The notes under the pieces are model-generated. The model saw only the letters and a list, made by a program, of their open reading frames with translations, was not told where the DNA came from and made no database searches. Below, piece by piece: positions 46,125 to 57,918 of a DNA stretch of 64,000 bases. This DNA comes from Juglans regia. Lineage: Eukaryota; Streptophyta; Magnoliopsida; Fagales; Juglandaceae. The position numbers and the translations under genes are program-made. The stretch lies in assembly GCF_001411555.2 (NCBI RefSeq), contig NC_049903.1:29925083-29989082 (forward strand), in the 5' to 3' direction. Within the stretch, counting starts at the first letter, position 1, and each line of letters starts with the position of its first letter.

Positions 46125-46385
46125 TCCCTCGCTCCGTAGCTCGTCTCTCCCTCTTCTCTCAGTCCACCATTTTTTTTTTTGTGAAACCTTTCTTCCTCTT
46201 CTCTCCCTCGCTCCATCGCTCGTCTCTCCCTCTTCTCTCAGTCCACGATTTTTTTTTTCTGAAACCGTTCTTCCTCTTCTCTTCCTCGCTCCGTCGCTCG
46301 TCTCTCTCCTCTTCTCTCCATCCACCATTTTTCTTTTCTGAAACCCTTCTCCCTCTTCTCTCCCTCGCTCTGTCCCTCTTCTCTC
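46125..46385 (+). repeat. About 78-bp CT-rich tandem repeat
   Basis: Units start near 46126, 46204 and 46283, with a partial unit near 46361. Each has CCTCGCTCCGTCGCTCGTCT, a CCTCTTCTCTC stretch, GTCCACC, a T run and GAAACC-TTCTTCC. It lies in what would be the 5' leader or promoter of the element's gene. Confidence 0.85.
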
Positions 46386-47330
46386 TTTCTCAATCGATTT
46401 TATCTTCATTCCTGGGTCGATCTTCACGGTTATGCAATTTCGTCTCTCTCTATCGGCTTGGCTCAACAACGCAGCAGCACTCTCTCTCGGTTTGGGTTGG
46501 TAAAACTACTGAAACTTTATTTGGGTAAGCTTTGTATTGATTAATTTGAGTATGAATTTCTGAAATGGGTATGAATTTGTTTGGGTAAGCTGGTTATACA
46601 CAGTTGCTGATTTTTCTGAAGTTTGTGCAATTAGTGTTGTTGATTTTTCTGAAGTTTGTGTTGCTGATTTTTCTGAGGTTGTTTATTATTGCGTCCAGCC
46701 AGCCAACACCCCATGAGCTTGTATTTTTTTTTTCGGTTCTCTTTTTTTTTTTCTGTTTGCTATACAATACTTGGTTTTGTATTGTTTGTTGTTATTGTTT
46801 TTGTGTTAATTAAGGGTTTTGATTTGGACCTATTGGCTCAAGTTTAATTAGCAATTAGAAAGTCACATGAAGTGAGAGATTGCTTTATCAGGACAGAGAT
46901 TGACTGTAGGACTTTCGGTGTTAATATATGAAACACAGCTTACCCAAGAGTGAAAAAGATAAGACACATGAAGTGAGATTTTACTACATTTACTACACCT
47001 TTGGTTTTATCCAGACATTCATGGAAATTGGATCTCTATATTGAACTTGAGATTTATTCTTGCCAGTCTAATCCTTCTTAGAAATATTATGACGTCAAAA
47101 CACTTCATGTCTTAGACTAAATGCAGTCATCTATTTTTAAGTGAAATTAAAATAGATAATGGTTTTTGAGAACTTGGGTCATGTTATTACTTGGGTGCAG
47201 TCATCTTGGGTCATATAATGGTTTTTGAGAACTTGAGTCATATTATTAGACTAAATGCAGTCATCTTCTCTTAACAAAAGGCTAATGTCCAATTCAAGTT
47301 ACTTGGGTGCTCTCATATTATTAATCCTGA
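46386..47330. other. Non-coding interior of the Harbinger-like element
   Basis: T-rich, intron-like DNA. Short segments such as ATGGTTTTTGAGAACTTGGG (47159, 47218, 47370) and ACTTGGGTGC recur in patchwork order. Confidence 0.5.
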
Positions 47331-47660
47331 TTGAGGGTTAGAACTTTCTTGGAACTTCATATGAAACCGATAATGGTTTTTGAGAACTTGGGTCATTCTG
47401 TGTCTGAAAGGCCAATTCGAGCAGCCACATTCAATGTTGCCATGTTCTCCCTGGCACCTGCTGTTCCAAAAACCAAATTGTGCTTAAGATTGAATTATGA
47501 GCATGGTTTAATTGACACATTTGACCTTGAACATGAAAATGAGTGTGGCAAAAGAGACCAGAACTGGCTCAAATTACCTGATGCATGGGTAAAAATGCCA
47601 ACAACGAGCAAAAACAGATCAAAAGTCCCAACAAAAGTCAACCTAGACCTCCACTCCTGA
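47331..47660 (+). pseudogene. Possible captured fragment of an endonuclease/exonuclease/phosphatase-family gene
   Basis: An open frame includes RPIRAATFNVAMFSLAPAVP, which resembles the beginning of plant EEP-family (calcium-binding DNase I-like) proteins, where this stretch opens the catalytic fold. The rest, up to KVNLDLHS, matches only loosely. There is no convincing start or further catalytic motif. It is likely a single host exon picked up by the element. The identification is from memory of the family and is weak. Confidence 0.35.
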
Positions 47661-48548
47661 GCCTTTTGAAGTTAGATGAACCAGAAACTGCCAAAACTAG
47701 CAAACCAATGTCATATGCAATCATATCAAAGATTCATAATAGCCAACAAACTTAAGAAAAAACTAACACCATAAGGATAATATAGGGATAAGAACTTATA
47801 AAAATTTTGATTGTAATGGCCTTTAGAATATACAAATAGGATTATTGGAAGTTAATGTATGTATTTTAAATCTATTTTAAAAAATAGAACCTCCATAAAG
47901 CTTTAAATAGAACTTACCCACAATATCCAATAAACAATCACATAACATATCAAGCCAACAATTATTATACAGTCAAGTGCTTATGTCATTTTTGCTCTTA
48001 ATTCAAGTTACTTGGGTGCTCTCATATTATTAATCCTGGGGAACTAGCTAGCTTTGCTCTCATATTATTGTTTTTGTATATTGAAACAATCTCCCACTTT
48101 GCTATGCAATAAAATTTAACCCAAGTTATGTTATTTTTCTGTAAATGACATAAGATACATATCTCATGCTCATGAATATATATGTGGATGTGTATGATCC
48201 CAATGCTTACATGCAGTAAATATATTTTTTTGTTTGCTATACAGTACTTGGTTTTCTATCACTTTGCTGTTATTGTTTGCTCTCTCCTTTCATATAAGCA
48301 TGCTTTAGGGTGTATTTATGTGTCTATGTAGTAGTATATGTTTGTGGGTAATGGCTTGGACGCTACATATAACGTTTGTGGCTATCCCGATTGATGGTTT
48401 CTTTCAATGCTATTTGATCCCGGAAAACACCACATATATTATTGATTATCATCGTTAAGACACTTTCTGACTCCACAACCAAAAACAAAGTTTTCTTTGC
48501 TGTTCTTTGCGCAAAACAGATGAGGAATAAAATGTGTTTACTGTTCTT
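47661..48548. other. Non-coding interior of the Harbinger-like element
   Basis: A segment at 48001-48040 (AATTCAAGTTACTTGGGTGC onward) repeats 47292-47331. TTTGCTATACA-TACTTGGTTTT near 48234 repeats a segment near 46757. No gene seen. Confidence 0.5.
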
Positions 48549-48715
48549 CTTTGCAAAACAGAACAAAAGACTTATTTTTGTTGCTATTTTGCATTGTTCT
48601 GTTTTGCAAAGTTGCTATTTTTCTTTGCAAAACAGAACAAGAGACTTATTTTTGTTGCTATTTTGCATTGTTCTGTTTTGCAAAGTTGCTGTTTTTCTTT
48701 GCAAAACAGAACAAG
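48549..48715 (+). repeat. 74-bp tandem repeat containing a perfect hairpin
   Basis: CTTTGCAAAACAGAAC starts at 48549, 48623 and 48697, giving two full units and a partial third. Each unit also holds the inverse GTTCTGTTTTGCAAAG, so every unit can fold into a hairpin with a stem of at least 15 bp. Several frames are open through it only because of the repeat. Confidence 0.88.
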
Positions 48716-48872
48716 AAGTTGATTTGTGTTTTTGTTTTTCTGCATATTTTTCTACATATTTCTTTGCAAACCAGCTTATCCAAACAAATTGATGATGTAA
48801 TATTTGTTGTTTTGTGGGACTTTCAAATTTCTAAACTTTTCTAACTCCTTGAAAATGTAATATTTTTCAAGG

Positions 48873-49937
48873 ATGGGCACACAAATTGATGATGATCCCT
48901 TCTTCACCACTCTATTACAAAGTGGAGGAGAGGGTTGTAATAGCACCCCAACGCAACATTCTAATGTTGTGCTCCAAGCAACATTCAATGACGGTGAAAA
49001 GAGGCAACCTCCAAAAAAAGTTCAAAGGGGTGCATCTTTCACTGCAGAGGAGGATAACCTCCTCGTCGCAGTTTGGCTCAACATTAGTATCGATGCAATA
49101 AAGGGTAATGATCAAAAGTCCACTCAAATGTGGGAAAGAATTTTGGAATTTTATCATGATTATAAAAAACAGAACAATGTGAACCGTTCTGTAGTTTCTT
49201 TGATGAATCGGTGGTCCTCGATTCAGAAATGCACAAATAAGTTTTGTGCATTTTTAGCACAAGTAGAGTCATTGCATCCGAGTAGTGCAACGGAGCAAGA
49301 TAAGGTATGTAACATTTTCCTTTAATTTTTACAAACATGTAGGACTGATTTATGAACTAACAATATTCCTATGTATTTGTAGATTGAGAAGGCAAAAATT
49401 ATGTATAAAGAGATAGAGAAGAGTAACTTCACAATGGAGCACTGTTGGTGTCTTCTGAGACACCAACAGAAATGGCAACAACACATCTCCACCCTTGGGA
49501 CGAGGAGAAGGCCACAAGGTGAAGCTGCTCTTGACACGGTGGAGGAGAACATAGAGGTCTTTGCTGAGAGACCTCTAGGCAAAAAAATTGAGAAAGAAAG
49601 GGAGAGGAAGCGGAAGTCGATGGAAGGCAAAGAGTCTGAGATCAGCATTTCCTTAGCTAAAATGACCGAGAATAGAGCCACGACCATGGAAGAGCGGAGA
49701 AATGCTCAACTCAAGGCAGACCAAAAAAGTGAGAAAATATTAGAACTAAAGAAGAAGAAGTTTGAACTAGAGAAGAAGAAATTTGAAGGCAAGATGATGA
49801 TGCTAGATCTACGTGGCATGAATGCCATGCAACAAGAATATTTTCATAATATTCAACTAGCAATTTTTGAGGATTCGAAGTCCCATTCCGGAGGTAGATC
49901 TAACTCTCATTCGACACCTTACTATGTAGATATCTAA
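48873..49937 (+). CDS. PIF/Harbinger ORF1: Myb-like (trihelix-type) protein with NAM-associated C-terminal domain
   Basis: Two exons, 48873-49304 and 49383-49937, joined by a GT-AG intron in phase 0; 328 residues. Residues about 48-115 form the Myb/SANT-like domain: RGASFTAEEDNLLVAVWLNI, then WERILEFYHDYKK, then SLMNRWSSIQKCTNKFCAF. The second exon has HCWCLLRHQQKW and a long Lys/Glu-rich coiled coil (about residues 215-290) ending in the QQEYFHNIQLAIFED region, typical of the NAM-associated domain. Proteins of this kind are often mislabelled glutathione S-transferase T3-like. In Harbinger elements ORF1 binds the element ends and helps the transposase enter the nucleus. The frame is uninterrupted. 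No transposase partner is seen nearby. Confidence 0.82.
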
Positions 49938-50829
49938 CTTGTAATATTTATAGAACTAATTTTTTTGAGAATTAGTGGCTGTCCAGCCACATGTGGGCTG
50001 GATAAATATGTGGCTAGATAGCAACTAAATTTGTGGACTGTGGATATTATCTTTGTCGGTAATTTGTGGACAGTTTTGATAACTTTTATGTGGCTGGAAT
50101 CAAGTTGTCAGGTTGTTTGTAGCTTCTTTTGACTTGTGCCAGCAATGTGGACTTGAATTAGAAAATAAGAAGGGAAGCTGATATGTGGTTTACTTGTGGA
50201 TAAAGTGCTTGCAAGTAATCGAGATGTTTTTCTTCCAATAGATTGATTAGTTGAACTAGACTTATTTGACGTATATAGGTTAGTTAGTATTGAAATTATT
50301 GTATATTGATAGCAATTGTTCTTGCTTGTTTTTTGTTTAATCGAGTCATCAGGAGTACATGTTCATGCTAATTGAGTTGTTGACCTTGCGGCAAATTCGA
50401 TGTCTGATATTATGGATATGGATATGAGACTGTGTTGGTGGACTATTTATGGGACTGTGTTGCTAAATTTTGAATGCTTTTGTTCATCAAGTCTCTATCT
50501 CTCTCTCACACAATTTTGATGTCCGCATGATTCATTGTGAGATTTGATTACACTTACAATTTTATTGGAAGTGATATTATAATGGATGTGGTTAAAAAAA
50601 TTCGGTTAATATTAGTATGAAATGTTAATATTAGGTTGAGGAAACAAATAGTTGGGAAACAATAATTTTAAGTAAAATGTAAATTATTAATTAATATATG
50701 AAGTGTATTTGTAAAATATAAAAAAAAAATATAAAATATTATTAATTTGACTTTAAGATGGCTAGTCTAATGTAAATTTACCTGGCCAAAAGTTAAAGTT
50801 ATAGTCAAAACTTATACTTTTAACTAAAA
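49938..50829. other. 3' part of the Harbinger-like element
   Basis: Non-coding, AT-rich. TTTTATGTGGCTGGA-like and GGCTGTCCAGCCACATG segments near 49975-50110 are short local repeats. The stretch 50757-50829 has the element's probable right-end sequence. Confidence 0.5.
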
Positions 50830-50969
50830 TAAATGAAGGGGCGCTTGGCAACCATTTTATATTGCGGCGACTTGTATTTTGACGCAAAAACAATATTTTT
50901 TATAATTTAGTCGTTTCATATCTTGACTCTTGAGACCGGCGAAATATAAAACCGCCGCCAAGATGAGGA
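50830..50969. other. Possible CACTA subterminal remnant next to the ALG10 leader
   Basis: Contains GCGGCGACTTG, GACGCAAAAAC, TAGTCGTTTC, ACCGGCGAAAT and ACCGCCGCC, resembling the motif style at 15697-16447. There is no CACTA terminus. It could be chance or an old fragment. Confidence 0.3.
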
Positions 50970-52825
50970 TTTAAAACCTAATCTCATTTCGTCTCCTCCC
51001 AGCCCGATTCTCTCGAACTTCTTGTGAGTTTTCTACAGCCCTTCCCACCCAGTCCGCCCGCTGCCGCGCCGTCGCCGTCGCCGCCTCGGCTAGTTGGTGA
51101 GTCTCTCTCTCTCTCTCTCCCGTTATTAGGCTGCCCCACCGTGGTGCCGCCGCAGCCCACAGTATTCTGCCACCTCCTCCGCCCGGTCTCCATTTCAATA
51201 AGCTCTCTCCTTTCTTTGGCCATCGATTTGGAGGTGTTTCTATAATATCTTAATAAATTTCATTCCGAGATTTGCTCGTTGAGAATTTTGACTACTAGGG
51301 ATTTACGTTTCTTTTCACCTTTTGTTTTGGTTTTTCTATGAATTTGTACCTTTCTCAGTGCGTTTGGTTGTGCTTGGTTGGTCTTTAGTTTTTTTTCCCG
51401 AATTTTTCAGAATTTTAGGTTTGATAAGAATGGTCTTTAGGCTTAGGGTTTTGAGGTTGTGTTGTGAGGATTTAGTGAAATATTCAGGTAGTAGTTTTCT
51501 GGGCGCGTTTTGGTGGGTTTTCAGTTTTCGTGCGTTCCTCAAAACACTGAAAGATTCTGCAGTTCAGGAAGAGAATGTATAGGTTCCTGAGGAGAGCTTG
51601 CTAGCTAGATTTTCACACCAGGCTTGTGATTTTGGGGTTTTTTGTCTTGTATGCTTGTTGAAAATTTAAGGGGAGTAGTAACTTTGGCTTAAAACAATTT
51701 AAAACTTGCTATAAAGATGCTGGTTAGTATGATTTGATCAGTTGAACTTTATTTTATTTTGTTTTTTTGTTTTTTTCCTTCTCCGACTGATGTCAATGGT
51801 GTAGCTATACGTTGCTTGGGTTTTTGTTTCTAGACATTGAATTCTGTGCACTCTTTGGGTGCTGTGAGAACAAAGGAAAAAGGATATTGAATCTCAACTT
51901 CGTATCTGATGGTTATCTGTTTGGTTTTGACAATGAAAAACTCTTCTTTGCAAATATTTCTTATAGATTTGTATTTAATTGAAAAATGTTTGGGGTTAAT
52001 TAACCCTAGAGCCCCCAACTTCACTTTTCAAAGGAGCATAGCAGTTGCCAATATCATTTTAGAAACTTTTGAAGATAGATTGTCTTATTTGACTTTTGAT
52101 ATTTTCTTTTTGATTGTGCTGAGTAGACTGTACAGAAGTGCCAGAATACCTCAATTCTAGGGATTTTGTATCTTCAAAATCTTGTTAAGGAACAAAAGTG
52201 ATTTCTTCTTGTAGTTAGGGTAGATCTTATATGCTTTTGTAATTCGTTCAAAAGTAAGGTGGTTTCTTTTGGGCATGATACTTTTCCATCAAGTATCACT
52301 CATCAAAGCACAACCAAAAAATCCAGCTTTTAGATGCTTCATTTAGCTTTAGATAAAACTGTTAAGTTATATATGTCCAAATTTTCCATGTCATGTTTAT
52401 TATTGACCAAATCCCTACAATAAATATTCACAGGTTTGGTATTCATTACCATGCAGAAAATCTGAGAGCTGCACTTTTATACCAAGGGCAAGGTTGCAGT
52501 AGAGGATTTGGTGCATCTCTCTCTCCCTCTAATTTTGTTATGGATTTAGAACCCTTATAGAATATTTTACAGTCAATATTTCACTCTCTACCTTTTTCTA
52601 TTTCTAAAAGAACTATGGATGGAGGTCATCTTCACAATCTGTTCAAATGGACCTAAATCTATCAATAACATGCATAAATCTGTTCAAAACTGGACCTTGC
52701 TGATGTTATTCCATTACCACCCCCCTCTAACACCCCCCCCTCCCTTTTTCTTCAGGCCATTGCTGCTGCATTTGCTTGTGACCAGAAACAATACAGTGTT
52801 GTTGAAAACTCATTCAGCACACGTG
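50970..52825 (+). promoter_or_regulatory. Probable ALG10 5' untranslated exon and leader intron
   Basis: 50990-51190 is rich in C and T with many CG dinucleotides (GCCGCGCCGTCGCCGTCGCC) and a CT run at about 51102-51120, typical of a plant 5' leader. A long T-rich stretch follows. A CTTCAG acceptor just before 52756 suggests a leader intron that ends about 70 bp before the ALG10 start codon. No open frame here looks real. Confidence 0.5.
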
Positions 52826-55800
52826 ATGGGAAGAATAGCTGTGGCAGTGATCGTGAGCTTGTGGATCATTCCTGTCTCCATACTTGTTAATCGCATTGTT
52901 CCTGAGCCTTATATGGTAAAACCCAAAACAAAACGATAAAAAATATAAAATTTTGAAAATTTTCTGGTTATATTTTTTTATTTTGTTGATATTGGGTGCA
53001 CTGACGTACTTACAATGGATGCGTTAGGATGAGATATTCCACATACCACAGGCTCAGCAGTACTGTAAAGGCAATTTTAGAAGTTGGGATCCCATGATTA
53101 CCACTCCTCCTGGCCTGTATGTCCTCTTCACTATTTGCATTTTCTTTCCCTTTTCCCCTTTTGTTTCCCTTTCCAGTAGTTGATATTTAATTGGGGATAC
53201 TCTGAATTAAAAATTTTGAAACGAAACATGTAATAATACCGAGAGCTTTAATTGGTTGTAGTTTAACTTTCTCCAATTTCTTGGAGTTGCAATATAAAGT
53301 CTACCTTTGCTGTTGAAAAGAGTTTCATCATCTCTTGGTTTTCTTGCTTTAACAATGAATATTCATTTGAATGTTGCTTCTTCTATGCTTGAGCTTGTAC
53401 CCTGAGTTGTGGGTGGAAAACCAAACTAAACATCATATGGAAGCAGGGTTATAGGTTTTGTAACATTTGTGTCACTTTATTTAGCATTAATGAATCTATA
53501 AAATTTTTGATAAATAGAAGTAAACTGTCTGATGAATCATTTCTGTTGAAATATCAAATGTGGAGTTTTGGCCGAGGGACTTCATATGCAGGATTCACCA
53601 CACTTTTAATTTCTTTTGAAATACCCTGTCAAAATAACACGAAGAAGACTGCTAGGTCTTTGAAAGTTTATTGGGTATACTTTGCCCTAGTCAGAAAAAA
53701 ATTGGTGATAAGGAAGTTGATCCTTGCGATTTATAACTTGCAGGTACTATATTTCACTTGCCCATGTTGCTTCTTTGTTTCCAGGCATGTTCCTTGTACA
53801 AGCAGCTCCATCATTTTCTGAAGTCTGTACCACTGCAATTCTTCGGTCTGTAAATGGTGTTTTGGCGGCATTATGCAGTATTATTGTATATGAGATAACT
53901 ACCCACTTGAGACCAACTGTAAGTGAAAGAAAAGCAACAATTTATGCAGTGGTTCTAGCCTTATACCCGCTCCACTGGTTCTTCTCTTTTCTCTATTATA
54001 CAGATGTTGCATCGGTAACTGCAGTGCTTGCTATGTATCTTGCATGTTTGAAGAAGAGATACTGGCTCAGTGCATTGGTAAAGGACTCAGCTCAAGCCTT
54101 TGTCATTAACCATGTAGTTTGTTTGAACATCAAGTCATGCATAAAAGCACTTATATCATTCCAGTGGCAAATTAAGAACTTAATCTTATTTTGTTGTCTG
54201 AAGCTTGGTGCGTTGGCTGTTGCCATTCGACAGACAAATATAATCTGGATGCTTTTTGTGGCATGTGCTGGGGTTATGGATACTACTCTGACCCGTCAGA
54301 AAAATAATGTAAAAGTAAATGACATTGACACAGAAATAAGGAAAACTGGAAGAATAACTTCCAAAAATAATGTCACACGGGCCTTGAACTTGAGAAAAAG
54401 AAAGTTGAGCACTGCCTTGGATACCGATGAGCATTCTATACCAAGAACAAGCTTATTTTCAGCAAATCAGATATCAGGTTTGATTTCACATTTTTTAAAT
54501 GAGTTTTTATTTATAGTTAATTAACATACTGAGTTATTAAGGTTTGTTATACTAGACTCGGATCATATTCTCTATATGATGTGGAAAATTAACATGGAAT
54601 TTGGATTTTCTTTCCCCACCATGCACTTTTTTTAGAATATTCTCAACCTTTATGTTACATTTAGCAGCATTGTGTTGCAGGTTTGCTTGATGAGATTCAG
54701 GTCATTCTTTTAACATCATGGCATAAGAAGCAACAGCTTTTGGTTTCCTTTATGCCTTTTCTCATGGTATTGATGGCCTTTTTGGCTTTTGTTCGTTGGA
54801 ATGGGAGTGTAGTTCTAGGTACTGTTCATCTTGCTTGCTCCTGCTCCTGCTCCTTTTAACTTCACGGAATATGGAGGGCCTTTATTGCTTTTGTCTCTCA
54901 CTGTGTATTCTAATATTGCAGGTGCAAAAGAAGCTCATGCAGTTTCCCCACATTTTGCACAGATCATGTATTTTGGTCTGGTTTCTGCTCTTTCTGTGGC
55001 TCCTATTCACTACAATTCAGGTCATTTTGTAGACCTGTTCCAGTCATTTTGGAAGAGAAGGCCCATTAGTTTCTTCCAATTGTTTATAGCTGTCACCTTT
55101 GGCTTATTGTCTGTGCATTATTTCAGGTCAGGTCAGAGAAACAATTAACATACTGAGCAAATTGATATAGGGACTTTGTTGTTTGTCTGCTATAACTACT
55201 TAAATAAATGCTTTTAGAGAAACGCTAACATTTGTTTTACTGAAGAGGATGCTCTTCAATTTACATGTGAATTGGACTTATTATTACTTTCCTTGTGGTG
55301 AGACTACCAGTGTATTGTTTTACAAAAATCAACTTAATGACCTTTGCAATTCCAAAAGGATCATTTTTCTCCTGAGATTCTCTAAGCTTTTCTTTGGTCT
55401 GATTTAGTTGATATAAATATATATATATATATGATGTTCGTAAACCTATTATTCATTATCATCTTGTCATTCTTTGATGTAACATTAGATAATTGACAGA
55501 TCAATATGATGGTTGGCAAATAAGTGAAACATGATGAATATTTATCCAATTGTTTGTCATCGCAGTAGAGGATGATGAAATGATGATGATTAAAAAAGGC
55601 TTACAAATAACACTTTTTTAAAAAAAATATATCATATACAGATGCTTAATATGAACAGAACAATCAAACCTTGATATATAGCCTGCTGCTGCTTTTAAAA
55701 AAGGATTTGCAGTTAGTTATCACCCTAGTGTCTGTTGCAGTTTCATCACTTGGTTAATTTGGCTGTTTCAGCATAGCTCATCCCTATCTTCTTGCTGACA

Positions 55801-56336
55801 ATCGGCATTATCCTTTCTATCTCTGGCGGAAGGTAATCAATGCCCATTGGTCAATGAAGTATCTTCTGGTCCCGCTTTATGTTTATTCATGGTTTTCAAT
55901 CCTCAGTATATTGGGTTAGTATGTAGCAGCAGAGCTCCTGTATTTTATATATATTCTATCTTTTCTCCCCCCATTAGTATGAAAAACAAAGCAAATGATA
56001 TTATGATTATTAAATCCTGTTTTTATTTGGTTTCTTCCTGTTTCACTGAGAGCTTGCTTGTATCTTTTGTTGGTAGGGAAAGTTGAGAGGAAGATATGGG
56101 TGTTGGCCTTTTTTTTGGCTACTGCTGCGGTTCTGGTCCCTGCTCCACTGATTGAGTTCAGATACTATACCATACCATTCTATTTCTTGGTACTTCATTC
56201 CCATAGTAATGACTATCGAAGCTGGATTTTCATGGGGATTCTATATCTAGCCATCAATGTTTTCACGATGATGATGTTTTTATTTCGGCCTTTCCATTGG
56301 AGCCATGAGCTTGGGATCCAGAGGTTTATCTGGTAG
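52826..56336 (+). CDS. ALG10: ALG10, dolichyl-phosphate-glucose alpha-1,2-glucosyltransferase
   Basis: Eight exons with GT-AG borders and compatible phases: 52826-52915, 53028-53116, 53744-54077, 54204-54477, 54681-54818, 54922-55126, 55772-55914 and 56077-56336, giving 510 residues, about the length of the Arabidopsis enzyme. After the first membrane segment (IAVAVIVSLWIIPVSILV) comes the family motif MDEIFHIPQAQQYC across the exon 1/2 junction, then WDPMITTPPGLY. Further markers are YPLHWFFSFLYYTD, AIRQTNIIWMLFVA, IAHPYLLADNRHYPFYLWRK, and the C-terminal FRYYTIPFYF and QRFIW before TAG. Many hydrophobic segments indicate a multi-pass ER membrane protein. ALG10 adds the third, terminal glucose to the dolichol-linked Glc2Man9GlcNAc2 precursor in the ER lumen, which allows efficient transfer by oligosaccharyltransferase. 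The ATG is the first in this exon's frame and gives the usual N-terminus. No damage was seen. Confidence 0.96.
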
Positions 56337-57188
56337 AAAGTTTTGGCCTTTCACGAGATCCTTGCACAAGCCATTTATTGGTGTTGGTGTTTTTCGTCGA
56401 GGATTTGGAATGAGAAAATAGCTTTATTTCTTATGGTGGCAGAGGCGAGGGATGGAATTCTGAGGCTTCTACTTCTTGCTGGTTTAGTTTACAAAGCGCT
56501 ACAAGGCATTCCCTTTACAAAGTCATTTTATGACCCTTCTTTGACAGCCCTTGAGTACGACAAGTGGGTGCTGCTATTCTCATTCTCTGAAACCCTGTGC
56601 AATTCGACACTACGAATCCCTAAATTTCAGGCAAGCCAGGATGTGCCTTGAATTTAACTTGTTCAAGTATTGTATTTGTTAAATTAGGAACACGTCTCTC
56701 AAAGTCGAATCTACTGGTGCTAACATGACGCTGTTAGGATTATGCATATTAAATGTACGGAAGACTTGTTTTATTTATTTATTTTTTTCAAAGGTGATAA
56801 TAGAAAAACCCCTAGGATCAAATCGAATGATTCTTGAAATCGAGTGTTTTTTAACTTCTACTGGAGAATAAATCCTCCGTAGAAGTAAAATTTATTTTCT
56901 AGTGAAGTCTGTTCGGCACTATGCAAGTGCATTAAATCAGAGATATTCGTGTACGCGTAAGCTGATAAAAAAAAAAAAAAATAGAGATATCCCTATTTGT
57001 AACCCACTTGAAGGATTACAATATTGGAAGAGCAAAAGTCAAGGAAACTTGAGACGCGTGCAAGTATCTGGATTCTTTACTCTTTATAATGCTTTTGCAC
57101 AGAACAAGTGGGAACCACCACTTTAGAGGAATATAGCGTCATGGAAGGAAGCATGGAGGAAGATGGCACCAGGTTTTGGTAAATGAGC

Positions 57189-57219
<31 letters not shown>

Positions 57220-57913
57220 CGTAGAATTGATTTAAAGAGATGAATTAGATTTATATATTTTTTTATAGTATTAGATTCTGTTATAGAATGAATAAAGGTC
57301 TATATTATTTATTTTGTAATAAGGACCAGAAACAATATTGACCTACACATGAAGGAGGGTGTTGATAGCACTTCACATATGATTAATTGAACTTGAAATT
57401 TTTTCTTTAAAAGTTACTCAAGGTATTTCAAGTCTTACCATAATGTTATCATAATACCTAACCATGTAACAATACTGATATAGCGGATTAGGTGGTTCGA
57501 CACGTTGAATGAGAGTTATGTGTAATAAGAATCAAATTTGATTTCCTTAAGAGTTCGTATCAAAATTTTAGAGCTTACAGTAGAAGATGGATAGACACAT
57601 GAAGTAGGCCTATCGCATTGTAAGGCATATTTTATGTGTCTATTTCTCTTTCATTCTAAATCTTAAATTTAATTTGAGAATTCCAAAATATTTGAATTCA
57701 TAAAATCTATACGATATGCTAGAATTAACTGTGATTATTTAAAAAAAAAATAACTATGTTCATCTTTTCCCAAAAAACCATATGGATATTACACCAACCA
57801 TTCCGATCCCTAGCAAGGACAAATTCTTAGGTTTCTTTTTCTTGGTCTGCTATGATGTTGATATACATTTCTCATAAAAAAAAAAAAATCAGAATCAACA
57901 AGGGTTACTTGGA
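56337..57913. other. ALG10 3' untranslated region and intergenic DNA
   Basis: The first few hundred bases are probably ALG10 3' UTR; an open frame at 56343-56651 has no recognisable match and lies directly after the stop. A T29 tract lies at 57191-57219. The rest is AT-rich and unassigned up to the copia target site. Confidence 0.5.
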
Positions 57914-57918
57914 CTCCT
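57914..57918. repeat. Target-site duplication CTCCT, left copy
   Basis: CTCCT directly before the 5' LTR equals CTCCT at 63254-63258 directly after the 3' LTR. Confidence 0.9.

Larger units (their letters stand above)
45841..50835 (+). mobile_element. PIF/Harbinger-like element with ORF1 but no transposase in view
   Basis: The left end is GGGCATTGGCAATGGACTAG with its own inner inverse (CTAGCCATTGCC), preceded by TAA, the usual Harbinger target. The Myb-like ORF1 at 48873-49937 is the family marker. Near the other end, ATGGCTAGTCTAATG (50758-50772) resembles the inverse of the left end. An exact right terminus with flanking TAA was not found, so the end is approximate. No DDE transposase gene is present between the ends. 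Confidence 0.55.

Noticed and set aside
45999..46528. Long frames rich in Glu/Arg (minus) or Ser/Pro/Phe (plus)
   Set aside because: They are translations of the CT-rich 78-bp tandem repeat.
48442..48844. Three overlapping plus-strand frames with repeated LFCIVLFCK-type peptides
   Set aside because: They come from the 74-bp tandem repeat, whose unit is not a multiple of three, so the same peptides appear in all frames; no real gene.
51024..51245. Pro/Ser-rich frame in the CT-rich region before ALG10
   Set aside because: Explained by a CT and CCG-rich leader; complementary frames on the other strand are equally open.
52619..52825. Possible N-terminal extension of ALG10 in the same frame
   Set aside because: A CTTCAG acceptor near 52755 lies within it and the family N-terminus begins at about MGRI, so the upstream codons are taken as intron and leader.
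56343..56651. 102-codon frame directly after the ALG10 stop
   Set aside because: No recognisable domain; its place fits the ALG10 3' untranslated region.
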